Positions 1 to 12,765 of a DNA stretch of 64,000 nucleotides are shown here, piece after piece. The notes below the pieces were generated by a model. The model worked only from the letters and a program-made list of their open reading frames with translations. It was not told the origin of the DNA and ran no database searches. The stretch's first letter is position 1; each line of letters begins with the position of its first letter. The position numbers and the translations under genes are program-made. The stretch is from Sipunculus nudus. Taxonomy: Eukaryota > Annelida > Sipuncula > Golfingiida > Sipunculidae. The stretch covers positions 61,414,250-61,478,249 of the forward strand of contig CM049318.1 in assembly GCA_026874595.1 (NCBI GenBank), read 5' to 3'.

Positions 1-130
1 TGGTTTCTGTGTAGCCATGATGGGGGCAAAGTTATACTATATTAGGTGAACTGATTAAACTTTTGAAGTATTTCTAGGATCACTTGATATATTTAATTAC
101 ATGACCAGTCACTTGATATCTTTAAGAAAG
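1..130. repeat. Copy of a roughly 145-bp repeat, cut by the window edge
   Basis: TGGTTTCTGTGTAGCCATGA, TATTAGGTGAACTGATTAA and TATTTCTAGGATCACTTGAT match monomers in the array at 1080-1600. Isolated from that array by about 950 bp of other sequence. Confidence 0.75.
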
Positions 131-234
131 TTAAATCAATTACCTTAATCAAGATCTTTCTTTTTCCTTCCATTTTTCAAACTAATGGCATTACATTGAT
201 TAATTCAAGATAGTAATATAAAAAAATAAATAAA

Positions 235-450
235 AATTAAGCAACTGAAATGATCTTTATTTCTCAACACTTCATGTAGTATTCAGATGAAGTAGTATAA
301 TAAGCACTTGTGTGTGAAACAGGCCAAACATAATAAGTAAATAAGTATTAATTAAGCAACTGAAATCACCTTTATTTTTTTACACTTTTGTAGTATTCAA
401 ATAAGTAGTTTAATAGGCATGAGTGGCTGTGAAACAGTAAAAGTACTAAC
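235..450. repeat. 115-bp tandem duplication
   Basis: Two units starting ATTAAGCAACTGAAAT (about 235 and 351), each with CTTTATTT, ACACTT, GTAGTATTCA and GTGAAACAG in the same order. Moderately diverged. Confidence 0.85.
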
Positions 451-1079
451 ATTGATGTAAGTGGTGAAACATCCACGTAAATTGTGCAATTCTTGCTAAC
501 CCCAATTAAACAATGCATGTATGTCTTCTGATACCATATACCACCCTGATTTTACTCTTTTGGTTGATGGATCTCTGTGTTTGAAAGTAATTGAACTGAC
601 AGTTGACAGTTTTGAAAGCTTTTCAAGTGTCATATTTCACTTTCAATAATAAGTTTTTATTTAAACACTGATGAATCTTAAAATTTAAAAAAATAAAAAC
701 ACTGTGCAAGATAAAACTGTTAAATCAGACCGTTTTTACTTAATCATCCTAATGTGTTTGTTTTAATGGTATAATATCCTAAACAACAAGCCTATGCAAA
801 TATTTAAAAAAAAATGAGAGGAAAATAAAAAAAAAATAAATTTTTTTAAAATAATAACTTAAATATATTTAACTATATATGTATTGTTTAAGCTATATTC
901 TTCATATCTAAACGATCATGGATGTGTATCATGTATTGCCAGTTTCCTAAATATAACATTTACTTGTCAAATGGACAAGGAAAAGGTCATGATTTTTTTG
1001 TAGCAGGTCCTGAAAAAGTCATGATAAAATCATGAAAATTTGATTTACCCAAAGTGTATGAACCCTGTTTGATGTATGT
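451..1079. other. AT-rich sequence without recognisable features
   Basis: Low-complexity A/T runs at 800-880; no exon, element end or repeat that I can support. Confidence 0.5.
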
Positions 1080-1600
1080 CCAGGATTCCTTGATGTTTCT
1101 AATTTCTTGACAAGACCTTTTTTGTTCGTGCTGGGTATAAAAATTTGCTCTTGGTTTTCTCAGAGTGTCCCTTGTGTTGGTTAGGGAATGATGTCATGCT
1201 GTATTAGATGAACTGATTTAACTTTTGAAATATTTCTAGGAGTTCTTGATATTTCTCATTACCTGAGAGGACTTGTCGCGTTCATGCTGGGTGTACTTGC
1301 TGTTGGGTTTCTGTGTAGCTGTGGTGGTGTCAAAGTTATACTAAATTAGATGAACTGATTTCACTATTGAAGGATTTCTAGGGTTGCTTGATATATTAAA
1401 TTACATTACCAGACCGGTAGTTCATGCTGAGTATATTTGCCTTTGGCTTTCTCTGTGTAGCCCTGGTGTTGCTGAGCTATACTGTATTAGGTGAACTGAT
1501 TACATTTTTGAAGGTGTTTCCAGAATCTCTTGATGTTTCTCATTACATGACTAAACGCAAAGTTCATGCTGGGTACACTCACTCTTGGTTGTCTCTAGCC
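1080..1600. repeat. Diverged tandem repeat, period about 145 bp
   Basis: About 3.5 units, each with TTCATGCTGGGTA (near 1131, 1280, 1422, 1562), TTTCTCTGTGTAGCC and GATGAACTGATT. Substitutions and indels in every unit indicate age. Confidence 0.85.
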
Positions 1601-3579
1601 TAATTAAATCCCCTTTGTTCATCTTTGACAGTGATGGAACAAAGGTTGTTCGTGTGAGTTAACCTGAATTCCAATAACTCAGCAAATCATTAGTATGTAC
1701 ACTGCATTATGAGTTAGTTTCATCAAATAGGAACTAGCTGACTCACTTATAGCCTCTGGTCTGAGTCTGTGTCAACTTTGAAAAGTCATGTGACTGAATA
1801 TTGAATATTTTGGAGAGTATATTAATTACATATCGTGTTCATATATTCCTTCAACTCAATTATATAACAAAGAAAAATATAAATAAAATATATGAAAAAT
1901 TTTTCTCATTGTTTCATTTTCTTATAAATGATAACAATTCATTTAAATCCAAACAATTAACCTTTGTTCCTGTATGTACATATTTTATTTTGGCTCAGAA
2001 GTTGCCAGACACTGTTGAAATAAATCCATTTACCAAGTATATAAATCTCTGAGATATATAACCCATTGTATGCAGTCAGAAATTCAAGAAATGAAAAGAT
2101 AGATTAACCAGTATGCTGAATTATTAGCTGATTCTTTTTCACATATGCTGGGTATTGTCTGAATTAATAAACCTAACTATATTATGGTTGATTTGATTTA
2201 TTAAATTTATTTAAAATTACAACACCTCCCCCCAAGAGGTATTGTCAAAAATAACAAAAAAATGTATGTTTCTCCAATCAGTTTTCAGTATGATTTAAAT
2301 AAGACCTTAAAGAATGCCCTATCACCTACCATTTGAAAAAGAACTTATATGATTTCTGGCTTCCTCTGTGTATATATTAAAGATCTAAGGATAATTTTGG
2401 TTTGGAAAAGTTTGTATAAGGCCTTCATGAAGGATGTTTGAAATTGCTTATCAATATGTTTGTAAACACAGCAATATTAAAAAAAACAGGAAAAACATGT
2501 ACCCGGTTGCATAATTGCGGAGGTAGAAATATCACTTGTTGCAAAACACCATTTGCTAAGCTCTAGCTCATCTGATGTGCTGCCAGATGCCATTGATGAA
2601 TTTTGTTTGTTTAATTTTTAGTTGGCCTCCACATATTATAAACACATTGATATAAACAAAACAAGCAGCCTGTGTGCAGTGATATCCAGGTTTATGGCCT
2701 ATTTTTATAAAAGCTCCAAGGGATTACCTAAAGTTTTTAAGCTGCCAGGATTGACCAGTAATGATGGACCTAGACACCAGTTTGCAGGTCGGTGTCTGCT
2801 GAAGAACATTGTGCGTATGATGTGACTAGCAGCCAATCAAATGCCAGTTAACAAACACTCAACAGGCAGCATGGCTGCACCCATTGCTGCGCTTTAAGCA
2901 CCTCTTGATCAAGTTGATGGCATGCAGTTTATGGTATTTTTCAAAACTGTGCAATCATTTTTGTTGCGCTCTTGACTGTTATTAATTAGCAAACATTGTA
3001 GGTTTTCCGGACCACTAATGAACACGCCCTGATAATAATGCAGATCCTTGTTGCGTCAGTTGTTTCAGCCAGTCATAGAGGATGTTACTTCCAGCGCTAG
3101 GTCTCATCTGATTGGTCCAGCATATAGTGCTCCCCTCTTGTGTAGCGACCGAGAAAAACCGGGCCTAAACAAACAGCACTTGAGATATAGGCAGAAGGCC
3201 TACAGGTATTTAGCGCTGTGAAAAGAGCCTAAAGGTGCAAATCTTCTGCAATCTGCACAGGTGTCTGAAGGTCTCTAATATTTGGTCTTTGACCTGTACA
3301 CTTGGTCTGAGTGGAGCAGCAAAGGTACCACTAGCCATCACATGCAGATGATCATGAGCTTCAGTCGCATCCAATTTCTGTAGCGCAGCCATCTGGAGCA
3401 TCTCCTTAAATTATACACAGTGGCTGGTCGGGTGTCCTTCCCTGTCTATTGTGCTTTACTGTGATTCCCAGCATTTTAACAGTGTACACATTGAGACAGC
3501 ATGCACCAGCACAAGCATTACTGAGTGGTCAATGCCATGCAAATAAATAGCTGTCACCTTTTTTCCCATTAACATTTTA
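1601..3579. other. Intergenic or far-upstream intronic DNA
   Basis: No gene recognised. 2500-3450 is less AT-rich and holds short open frames on both strands, but I see no domain, splice-supported exon or repeat family. Confidence 0.45.
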
Positions 3580-4055
3580 GAAGCAAGGCAGTCAGCAGTG
3601 TGTCCATTAAGACTGCAGAAACAAAAGCAATCAGTTGTTTGTCCATTAAAACTGCAGAAGCAAAAGCAGTAACTTGTTTGTCCTTTAAGACTGAAATCCT
3701 CAAAACCGTTTGCTAGTAAGACTTCAGGATAGCAAAGGCTGAGTGACAGTTAAGACTTAATACCTCAAAAGAAGTCAGCTGTTTGTCCATTTAGAATTAA
3801 GACCTCAAATGCAGTCAACTGTTTGTCTATTAAGACCTCAAATGCAGTCAGTTGATTGTCTGATAAGACTTCAAATGCACTAAGACTTCAGAAGCCAAAG
3901 CAATCAATTATTTGTCAGTTAAGACCTAAAACCTTAAAAACAGTCAACTGTTTGTTTATTAAGACTTCAGACGCAAGAGCAGTCAACTGTTTTGCTTATT
4001 AAAACCTCAGAAGCAACAGAAGTCCATAATTTGTCCATTTATTTAGACCTCATAA
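3580..4055. repeat. Minisatellite, units about 45-65 bp, left part
   Basis: Eight or more degenerate units with GCAGTCAACTGTTTGTCCAT followed by TAAGACTTCAGAAGCAAAAG. Interrupted at 4056 by the Harbinger-like element; continues at 5132. Confidence 0.85.
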
Positions 4056-4430
4056 TGCTACGGTCACAATGTGAAACTGCTGCCTGCCAATTTTTAGACA
4101 TCGGCGGATTCTTAAAGTTACATGCTGCCGGCCGATTTTTTGCAAATCGGTGCGAGTGGTCATAAATAACTGCCAGTAAAAGGTCGCCTGATGGGCTCCG
4201 GGTGGCCCAAGGCAGTGTCTAAGTTCGAGGGGGTGTGTGACGTCATCAGGGTGTTGGCCGGTGGCAGTTAGGCGACAGGCCGGCAGCCGTCAGATTTTAC
4301 CTGCCACCTCCTGGTGACCTGGCGGACACCCGCCATTTACACCTGCCACGGGCCAACGATCGGGCGTTCTAATTGCCACCGGCCGGCGCCCGCCCGATAA
4401 TCTGACGGCGGCAGTCTGGTTCCCGGTTGG

Positions 4431-4438
4431 ATATATAA
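4431..4438 (+). promoter_or_regulatory. TATA box-like element inside the Harbinger-like element
   Basis: ATATATAAAC about 105 bp upstream of the ATG at 4538, in otherwise GC-rich DNA. Between them lie four ATCAACCAT-type repeats. Plausible remnant core promoter of a transposon gene; function not shown. Confidence 0.4.
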
Positions 4439-4537
4439 ACCTAGATTGCTCTCATATCACTACAAAGTGTACCATCAACCATTTATTATCAACCATTTTC
4501 CATCAACCATTATTATCAACCATTTCCTTCCAACAAG

Positions 4538-4732
4538 ATGCCCCCTAAAGGCAAGGGAAAGGACAAGGCGCCAGCCCCAAAGCGAGTATGTTGTATGGTG
4601 GATGGCCTCGGATTTATATTCAGGGGTCCGGGAGTCTGCAATCGGCAGATCGCCGTCCTGCCACCTACCAACACCGACAGCTGCCTCCCAGCTGGCTTTC
4701 AATCTCCGCCCTGCCGCCGGCAGATATTTTGA
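4538..4732 (+). pseudogene. Short basic ORF, possible relic of a transposon gene
   Basis: A 64-codon frame starting MPPKGKGKDKAPAPKR, preceded by a TATA-like box and a purine at -3 (AACAAG ATG). The first 16 residues look designed (Lys/Pro-rich); the rest has no recognisable domain and is probably frameshifted or deleted. I cannot assign it to the Myb-like or nuclease protein of Harbinger elements. Confidence 0.3.
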
Positions 4733-5131
4733 AATCGTACGGTGGCATGTCGGTAGCATAACGGCAGCAGGCCGGATGCTAGAGAGTGGCAGTTAGATCC
4801 TACCGATCGCCGGCAGAAGTTTGAAGGACCTCGAGCCCCACAACCGAATAAAAATCACGCTGCTGCCAGCCTGCCCCTTGATAGCCACCGCGCGACTTTG
4901 AAATGCGCCCGGCCGGTGACCTGACGACTGGCATAATTGGAAAAAATCGGCTGGTGGCAGACAGAATTTTAACTTTTCTTAAAATTTCAGCGGCGTCCTA
5001 GCCGCGTCTAAAATGCCAACTGCCGCCTGCCGATTGTGCCTGCCACCGAGCTGCCACCTGACGAATTTTAGTGAAAACTGGCAGTTACCACACCGGCAGG
5101 CCGCATTTAGTGATTTGTGACCGTAGCATAA

Positions 5132-5335
5132 GCAATCACTTCAAAAGCAAAAGCAGTCAAACGTTTATCAAGACATAAGTAATGAAAGCAGTCAGTTGTT
5201 TATCATTGAAACTTCAAAAGCGAAAGTAGTTAACTGTATGTCCATTATAGCTTCTGAAGCAAAAGCAATCAACTGTTTTTCCATTAAAACTTCAGAAGTA
5301 AAACCAGTCATCTCTTTGTCCATGGAGACTTCAGA
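5132..5335. repeat. Minisatellite, right part
   Basis: Resumes the 3580-4055 array directly after the TAA duplication (GCAATCACTTCAAAAGCAAA and further CAGTCA...TTTGTCCAT units). Confidence 0.85.
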
Positions 5336-8300
5336 AAAGTATAAAAGAAGTAAAAATTTATGCAGATTGATTACAGACCTGAGTTGTAAACAAAATGTGG
5401 ATTTGAAGACAGTAAAACAGTCTTTAATGTTGTTTTTGAGGAACTGGGGTGTACTAATGAAGAACAAAATTTCTTGTTGAGTTCTAGACATGTCTGTCAG
5501 CTAGTGGTAGGGGTGCTCTGGTTGCAGCATCAAATAGCCATGGCTGCTGTTGCTCTCTGGACTCCTGCCACCCCTCCCCCCCCCCCTCTGCCCCACGATT
5601 TCTCTGGCTCCCAACTGGGCAGTCTTGTCTTATTTCTTTTTTTTGTGCAGGACAAGTAGTGGCCTTATCAATTTTTAGCTGTAAGCTATCTCAGCTGTAT
5701 CTTTTCAAATATTTTCTTTAATTCTAGTCACTATAAACATGCACCCAGGGTGCATGGCTGAGCTCGGTATTCAACCCAGTGCAACAGTGCAACTGGGGCG
5801 CCATCAATCCCTTGTTTAATTAAATTATTTAGAATATGCATGTATACTGCAATCATGGCTGAATGAGTTCTGCCATAAGTGTTGTGGATTTTATGTGAAC
5901 AGTGGAGGAAATAAATGCTGGGTCAATAACCTCCGTGTAGCTGACCTCTGTTGAGCTTGTGACTAACATAGGTCTGTAGTCCAGAAACTAACAATCAGAA
6001 TGTATTAAGTAAGGTATGTCCTAACAGTCCCCTGTTGTTCAATATGGTTGACAAAGCTAATTGAGTTTATATTAAATGGAAGTTTTCAAACCTATCTGTG
6101 TTTTCTTATTGAACATGGTTATGACTCTCCATGTAAATTTGGCTAAAAACATTATTTTGGAAACCATTTACAGTTGGTGTGTGGGAGTGGTATAAAGTAT
6201 TAACTGTGATGAATTTCCGGCAGTCTCTTGCAGAAGCTAGTGTGGTTTAATCATTCTTCACAGAGGGAGTGAATGGGCAAATTGTCACTGATATATATAT
6301 ATATAGATATGTATATTTAGAAATGATACATTATTGATTGACACTATACAGCATGAGTATAATGATATGTTAATAAGTGTAATTTTATGTCCTTTCTGTG
6401 CCTTCTGGAAATATAGATTCCCTTTATTTGGGTATCTTTAGCTGATATTATTTGTCTGTTGGTGTCAGAGATCTTAATATGATGTGACGATGTAAGAGGT
6501 GGAGATGCCCTAGTCAAACAGTGTATCCGGTTAATCACCACAGTATAATGTTAGTATGACCATGTGATGTAAACAGCACAGGTGGTCAGTCAGAGGCTCA
6601 TTGGTCCAGCCAGAGAGTTACTGTATTAACAGTGATGTCTTAATGCTATGATGGAAATGTTTCCCCGTGGGCTGAATTATGAAGCCACTGGTCTGGTTAT
6701 GTGGCAGAAGACCAACAAGTGGGCCTTCAAGGACGAAGCAAGCTCAGTATGCATTAATTAACAAGGCCAGGTTTATGTATATGGACTGGCCACCACTGGC
6801 TGGTTGATATGTGAACTTTATTCACCCAGCCAGTGCACCAAGGCCATGTGAAGACCGGCAACCTTTCACGGCACTTGCACATGTTCTGCAATAACAGGGG
6901 CTCAGTATCGAGTGGTCATCTGGTTACGCAGGGACGGCTTATCCATTTCTTAACCAACTGGTTGTTGTGCTGTATGTGAACAAAAATATCGGTGACAGCT
7001 GACTAATATTGTAAACAAGGACTTAAAATTCCTTATCAGAAGGGAGTGAAATCCAGCTGAGGAGTGTGCAGGGATGTTATCCATTTACTAGAATGAAGTG
7101 GCAAATTTTTACTCGCCGGGCCAACGCAGGTGAGCTAAACCATTGATTGTGTAATTGATTCCCCCCTCCCTCCCCAAGGAGCAGGAGTTTGTTAATCTTT
7201 AATGGGCTTATCTAATCAAAACAGAACAGATGCACTGACCAAACCAGATGAGTCCACGGTGAAATTTTACTCTATCAAAATCACAGGGACTCACAGTTCC
7301 TAATTTTAATATATTTTGTGGTTAACTAAAGCAGGGTTTATTTACTTACACTTTAACTATATTTTTAAAGCTTAAGGAACTCATTAACAAACTTATTAAT
7401 TTATTAATTAAACTCAAGGAAGGTCGACATAGCCAGGTTTTGCTGTACCTTTATCATACAGCAATTGTTCAGGTGACATATCTGAATACATAGAATTCTT
7501 TTAAATATATATTTAGGTATTATCAGATTTGATAATTATTCAAATTATTCTTTTTTAATTTTCAAATGTTCATTCACTTAAAATGTGGAGGTTTGTAAGG
7601 TTAATCAGTGCTCTGTATTACAAGAAAGATTCACCGACTGAAAGGCACTAGCCCTCATACGAAACCAGTTTTTTTCAGTTTATTCATATACTTTCTCTTC
7701 AAACTTTAGTCACGTCAGTATTAAGTTTGCCAATAACTTTGAATCATATTACTATTAATATAGATTAAGTTCATGCATTTGAAGATTAAGAACAGTAGGA
7801 AAAACATCAAATTCAGTGTTTGTCAAATTCATTTACTTTTTGTTAAATTAACAAGAATTAAATCTAGAAAACCCCTTCAATAATTTTTATATATTATAAT
7901 ATCCCAGGGGTTTTCTTTGACATATTTGTATTTGTTTGGCAGGAAGATTTCTGAAAACAAGTCCATGAATGCAATTGTAAAGACTGATGCAGTTAACTGC
8001 ATTAAGTCTAAATGAAATGAAATAAAATCTACAGTGCATAGCTTTTCAAACAATAGCACTGAAAATGTTTCAATAAAATTGATTAGAATTTAATTTTAAA
8101 ATATTTAATTTGAATTGAAATAATTAAAAAATAAACATTTCTCATAAACACTGAAACTTGCCAAAAATGTGTGAATGAAGAAAAAAATCCTTATTTTTAT
8201 AACACCTGTCTTATGGACAGATTGTATTGTGGTAAACGCTGCTTCAATTTGTCAGTATGTCCATCTGTCTAATAACGTTGTATATTACCATTGTAACTGC

Positions 8301-9216
8301 ACAGGGGTTTGATAGATTTTCATTAACTCAATATGAATATTTACCAGTGAAATATAACACCTGAGTATGATTTTTAGCAAAACATGTCTCTATTTAAATA
8401 GGTCAAAGGTCACCAGACTTCATAGTAGTGTTGCCATAATAACTTTCAGGTCATAAGACTTACAACGGGTATTATGTTGAACTTATGATTATGTTTTTTG
8501 CAGTGCTTATTTTATTCTTTTCCAAGGGAAGATAGCTTGTATGATGTGTATTTTATAACCATCTGTTAAATGACAAGAAGTGTGTGACAATAAATCAAAC
8601 CTGAGTTACTGTCATGATTTAAATGTACATTTTACCTGAATATGTAAATTATATGTGATTCATTATCAGGATCTATGTCCAGTTTTCAAATCCTTGTGGA
8701 TGGCTTGTAATTAGTTCTATATTATTTTAAATAAATTAAAATTAAAGCACACATCAGACTGCTACAAACACTACAAAGGTCAAAGGTTAGTCTGAATTAG
8801 ACATCTGCCTTGAATTAATTAATTAAAAAACAGCGAGCTGCTGACTTGTACTGATAAATAAAAAAAATTAGCATGTATTATGAAAGGGAAAATATGACTT
8901 CCCAGTGATATAAAAGGATTTAAACAGATGAGATTGGTTTTGAAGGAAACGTGCAGATCAGGTTAGCAGGACTTAATTACCATGCGTATATTATCCTATA
9001 GAAAAGCCCACTGCAAGAAAGGGTCATGGGGTACATTCATATAATTGTTTCACCATAGGCCTTGATACTCTTCCTTATATTATTTCAATAAATATCATTT
9101 TAAGGGAGTTCATTGCCTGGTTAGGACCTATGTTCAAACCTGACAAATATGTACAGCTGACACTTGTCATTATAATTGCAAATTTTCATGCCCATGTTTG
9201 AGTTTCCCATGCTCAT
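5336..9216. other. Intergenic or upstream intronic DNA
   Basis: No gene supported. Small features: C-rich run near 5573-5588; a short TA run near 6293-6305; a degraded repeat-like block at 8215-8480 (TGTCCATCTGTCTAAT and a direct half-site repeat AGGTCAAAGGTCA at 8400-8412) that resembles the interiors of the Helitron-like families; AAAGGTCAAAGG near 8777. Confidence 0.5.
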
Positions 9217-9298
9217 ATTTTAGCTCAGCTGACTGAATCTCACCTGAGCTGTAGCAATGCCCCCTTGTCTGTCATCCATGAATCATAACTGTTGGACC

Positions 9299-10823
9299 TA
9301 GAAAATTCTAATATAGGATCTAGGGGGCTCTCATGAAAAATCACCTGGGAAGCCAAAAATTAAGTCACAGTAATCTAAATTCAGCAGTCTTCATGGCGAA
9401 ACCATGATTTTTATCTCATTAAAAGGCCAGCTTATCTCAGTCTTCAAGGCTGCTGAACAAATGTTTTGCATAGCTATGAACACCTAAGTTTACAGGCATA
9501 TTGATTCATTGATGTACTTGTATGTCAGTGTAAGCTTCAGATGATGTTGGCCTACTTCCTGTAAGCTGAAATGAACTTTTCCACCTCTTCCTTATCAGAA
9601 AAGAAAAAAACAAGCCCTTGAGCTTTTACTCCAAGGTTGCTGTTCCTAGAGCAGCTCTGTAGGACTTTAGGACAAGTTTTGCTTATTGAGGTACCAGATG
9701 ATTTCTGTCTTTGATAATAAAATATAATCTTTGATATCAAGTGTAATATGACTTAATTGCATTTGTGTATGAGCAACAGGTGCCTCCTTTATGTTCACCT
9801 GTTTTTGCCAACAAGAATAGTACATACTGTGGTTGCCTTTTTATTCACAACTATTTCAAATTCGTGAAAGGGAATAGATAAAAACTTCATTAATAATATG
9901 CCCAATCTACATAGGTCAAAATCCTTTATACCACAGCCTTATTGGCATCACATGTACGTTATCTATTTAGTTGAAAGACTGGTATTATAAATAGGAACAT
10001 ACAGTTCATGTTATCTGTAAAGTAAAGACTGATATTATAAATAATATCAGATCTTTTGTATTATCTGCCAGTAATGAACAAGTATTTCCATACCTTATGT
10101 TTTCCATGTTCTCTAATTTTTTTAACAAATCAATATGATTTTGCGATATTATATTATTCATATATTAATGGAAATAATCTGTTTAGATACTGTTTGGCAA
10201 AATGGGGAAAATGGAACCTTTGCAAAAACACTGAAAAGATGAAAACTGCAAAAAGTTAACCCCTTGTATGTGAAGCTAACCACAGTATATCAATTTTTAG
10301 TGTAGCTGACTGAAAGTGATCAACCTTTGTCTGTTGCCAGTCTGTCTGTCTGTCTGTCTGTCTGTCCATCTGTTAACCAGGCACAAATTGTATTCACTAT
10401 ACCTTGAATCTTCTTATTTGACACCTAGGGAGGCCATGAAAAATCTCCTTTGAAATTTGAAATTAGGTCTCTGTTTTCCATATCCTCAAAGCTATGGGGC
10501 TCAGAAGTACCCCCAGAATGATTAAAAATTTGATACACAAGCTCCAGTATCTGAACAACTAATGCATTCTCACGATGATTCTTTGTATGCGTATAGATCA
10601 TGGAGTGTTTCATCAGTTCCTGCAGACAAATAGTGCCCCCTGGATTTAAAAAAAAATTTAAGCATTATTTTTTTCTATTTTTGAGACCTTTAAAGATGCA
10701 GTCGTCCATTAACAGGGCAAAAATCGTAACCACTGGACCTAGAATATTCTAACTTGTCATCCTGGGAGGTCCATGAAAAGTGTCCTTTGAAACCTGAAAC
10801 TAGGTCTCTGCTACCCATTTTCT
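9299..10823. repeat. 1.5-kb tandem duplication, unit 1
   Basis: Nearly identical to 10829-12354 with only scattered substitutions and 1-bp indels, for example CAGTCTTCAAGG versus CAGTCTGTCAGG. Joined to unit 2 by a 7-bp stretch (ATTATTA). Contains (TCTG)n at about 10340. Confidence 0.95.
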
Positions 10824-10828
10824 ATTAT

Positions 10829-12354
10829 TAGAAAATTCTAATATAGGATCTAGGGGGCTCTCATGAAAAATCACCTGGGAAGCCAAAAATTAAGTCACAG
10901 TAATCTAAATTCAGCAGTCTTCATGGCGAAACCATGATTTTTATCTCATTAAAAGGCCAGCTTATCTCAGTCTGTCAGGCTGCTGAACAAATGTTTTGCA
11001 TAGCTATGAACACCTAAGTTTACAGGCATATTGATTCATTGATGTACTTGTATGTCAGTGTAAGCTTCAGATGATGTTGGCCTACTTCCTGTGAGCTAAA
11101 TTGAACTTTTCCACCTCTTCCTTATCAGAAAAGAAAAAAACAAGCCCTTGAGCTTTTACTCCAAGGTTGCTGTTCCTAGAGCAGCTCTGTAGGACTTTAG
11201 GACAAGTTTTGCTTATTGAGGTACCAGATGATTTCTGTCTTTGGTAATAAAATATAATCTTTGATATCAAGTGTAATATGACTTAATTGCATTTGTATAT
11301 GAGCAACAGGTGCCTCCTTTATGTTCACCTATTTTCTGCCAACAAGAATAGTACATACTGTTGTTGCCTTTTTATTCACAACTATTTCAAATTCGTGAAA
11401 GGGAATAGATAAAAACTTCATTAATAATATGCCCAATCTACATAGGTCAAAATCCTTTATACCACAGCCTTATTGGCATCACATGTACGTTATCTATTTA
11501 GTTGAAAGACTGGTATTATAAATAGGAACATACAGTTCATGTTATCTGTAAAGTAAAGACTGATATTATAAATAATATCAGATCTTTTGTATTATCTGCC
11601 AGTAATGAACAAGTATTTCCATACCTTATGTTTTCCATGTTCTCTAATTTTTTTAACAAATCAATATGATTTTGCGATATTATATTATTCATATATTAAT
11701 GGAAATAATCTGTTTAGATACTGTTTGGCAAAATGGGGAAAATGGAACCTTTGCAAAAACACTGAAAAGATGAAAACTGCAAAAAGTTAACCCCTTGTAT
11801 GTGAAGCCAACCACAGTATATCAATTTTTAGTGTAGCTGACTGAAAGTGATCAACCTTTGTCTGTTGCCAGTCTGTCTGTCTGTCTGTCTGTCTGTCCAT
11901 CTGTTAACCAGGCACAAATTGTATTCACTATACCTTGAATCTTCTTATTTGACACCTAGGGAGGCCATGAAAAATCTCCTTTGAAATTTGAAATTAGGTC
12001 TCTATTTTCCATATCCTCAAAGCTATGGGGCTCAGAAGTACCCCCAGAATGATTAAAAATTTGATACACAAGCTCCAGTATCTGAACAACTAATGCATTC
12101 TCACGATGATTCTTTGTATGCGTATAGATCATGGAGTGTTTCATCAGTTCCTGCAGACAAATAGTGCCCCCTGGATTTAAAAAAAAATTTAAGCATTATT
12201 TTTTTCTATTTTTGAGACCTTTAAAGATGCAGTCGTCCATTAACAGGGCAAAAATCGTAACCACTGGACCTAGAATATTCTAACTTGTCATCCTGGGAGG
12301 TCCATGAAAAGTGTCCTTTGAAACCTGAAACTAGGTCTCTGCTACCCATTTTCT
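10829..12354. repeat. 1.5-kb tandem duplication, unit 2
   Basis: Second copy, offset about 1530 bp. The duplication ends at CCCATTTTCT, after which sequence continues as single-copy family B interior, including a C(14) run near 12378. Near-identity indicates a recent event, or a collapsed/expanded assembly artefact. Confidence 0.95.
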
Positions 12355-12765
12355 CCAAGCTATTGGGCTCATAAGTACCCCCCCCCCCCCCCAGAATAAT
12401 TGAAAATTTGATACCAAAGCAGGGCACAAATCATAACCATTGGACCTCGAATCTTCTAACATGACATCCTGAAAGTTCCTCAAAAGTTCTCCTCAGAAAC
12501 CTGAAATTATGTCACTGTGACCTAAATTCTCCAAGTTATGGGGCATAATTTCCGGAAATAATACAAAATACACACATAATGCCAGATTCCTTAGGAACAG
12601 CTAAATGGATTGTCATCAAATTTCGTGTGCTTATGGGTCTTGTTGAACTCAAGCTTAGATATGCATGAACAATCATGCCACCTACATTATCTTAATTGAT
12701 TGCCTGTGCCAGGACATTTTGTCAACATGTCAGTCAGCAGAGCATCATGACCCATGGGTCACTAG

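Larger units (their letters stand above)
4056..5128. mobile_element. PIF/Harbinger-like element (non-autonomous), GC-rich
   Basis: Terminal inverted repeats TGCTACGGTCACAA (4056-4069) and TTGTGACCGTAGCA (5115-5128), flanked by the 3-bp direct repeat TAA (4053-4055, 5129-5131). TWA duplications are typical of PIF/Harbinger. Much more GC-rich than its surroundings and full of CTGCC/GGCAG words. It splits a minisatellite that resumes on the other side. No transposase; only a short ORF at 4538. Confidence 0.85.
9217..12765 (+). mobile_element. Family B Helitron-like element containing a 1.5-kb tandem duplication
   Basis: Left end TTTTAGCTCAGCTGACTGA with CTGAGCTGTAG nearby (hairpin arms), then GTCTGTCATCC. 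Right end: TCAGCAGAGC (imperfect inverse of the left motif), perfect palindrome GACCCATGGGTC (12749-12760), then CTAG|TT at 12762-12767. The interior has pyrimidine runs (TCTG)n and repeated blocks starting GGACCTAGAA. No ORF of interest. Family B left ends occur at 19608, 23047 and 46113, and right ends at 26302 and 27118. Confidence 0.75.

Noticed and set aside
10340-10365. (TCTG)n and other GTCC runs as a CRISPR-like array
   Set aside because: Simple microsatellites within Helitron-like elements of a eukaryotic genome; no spacers.
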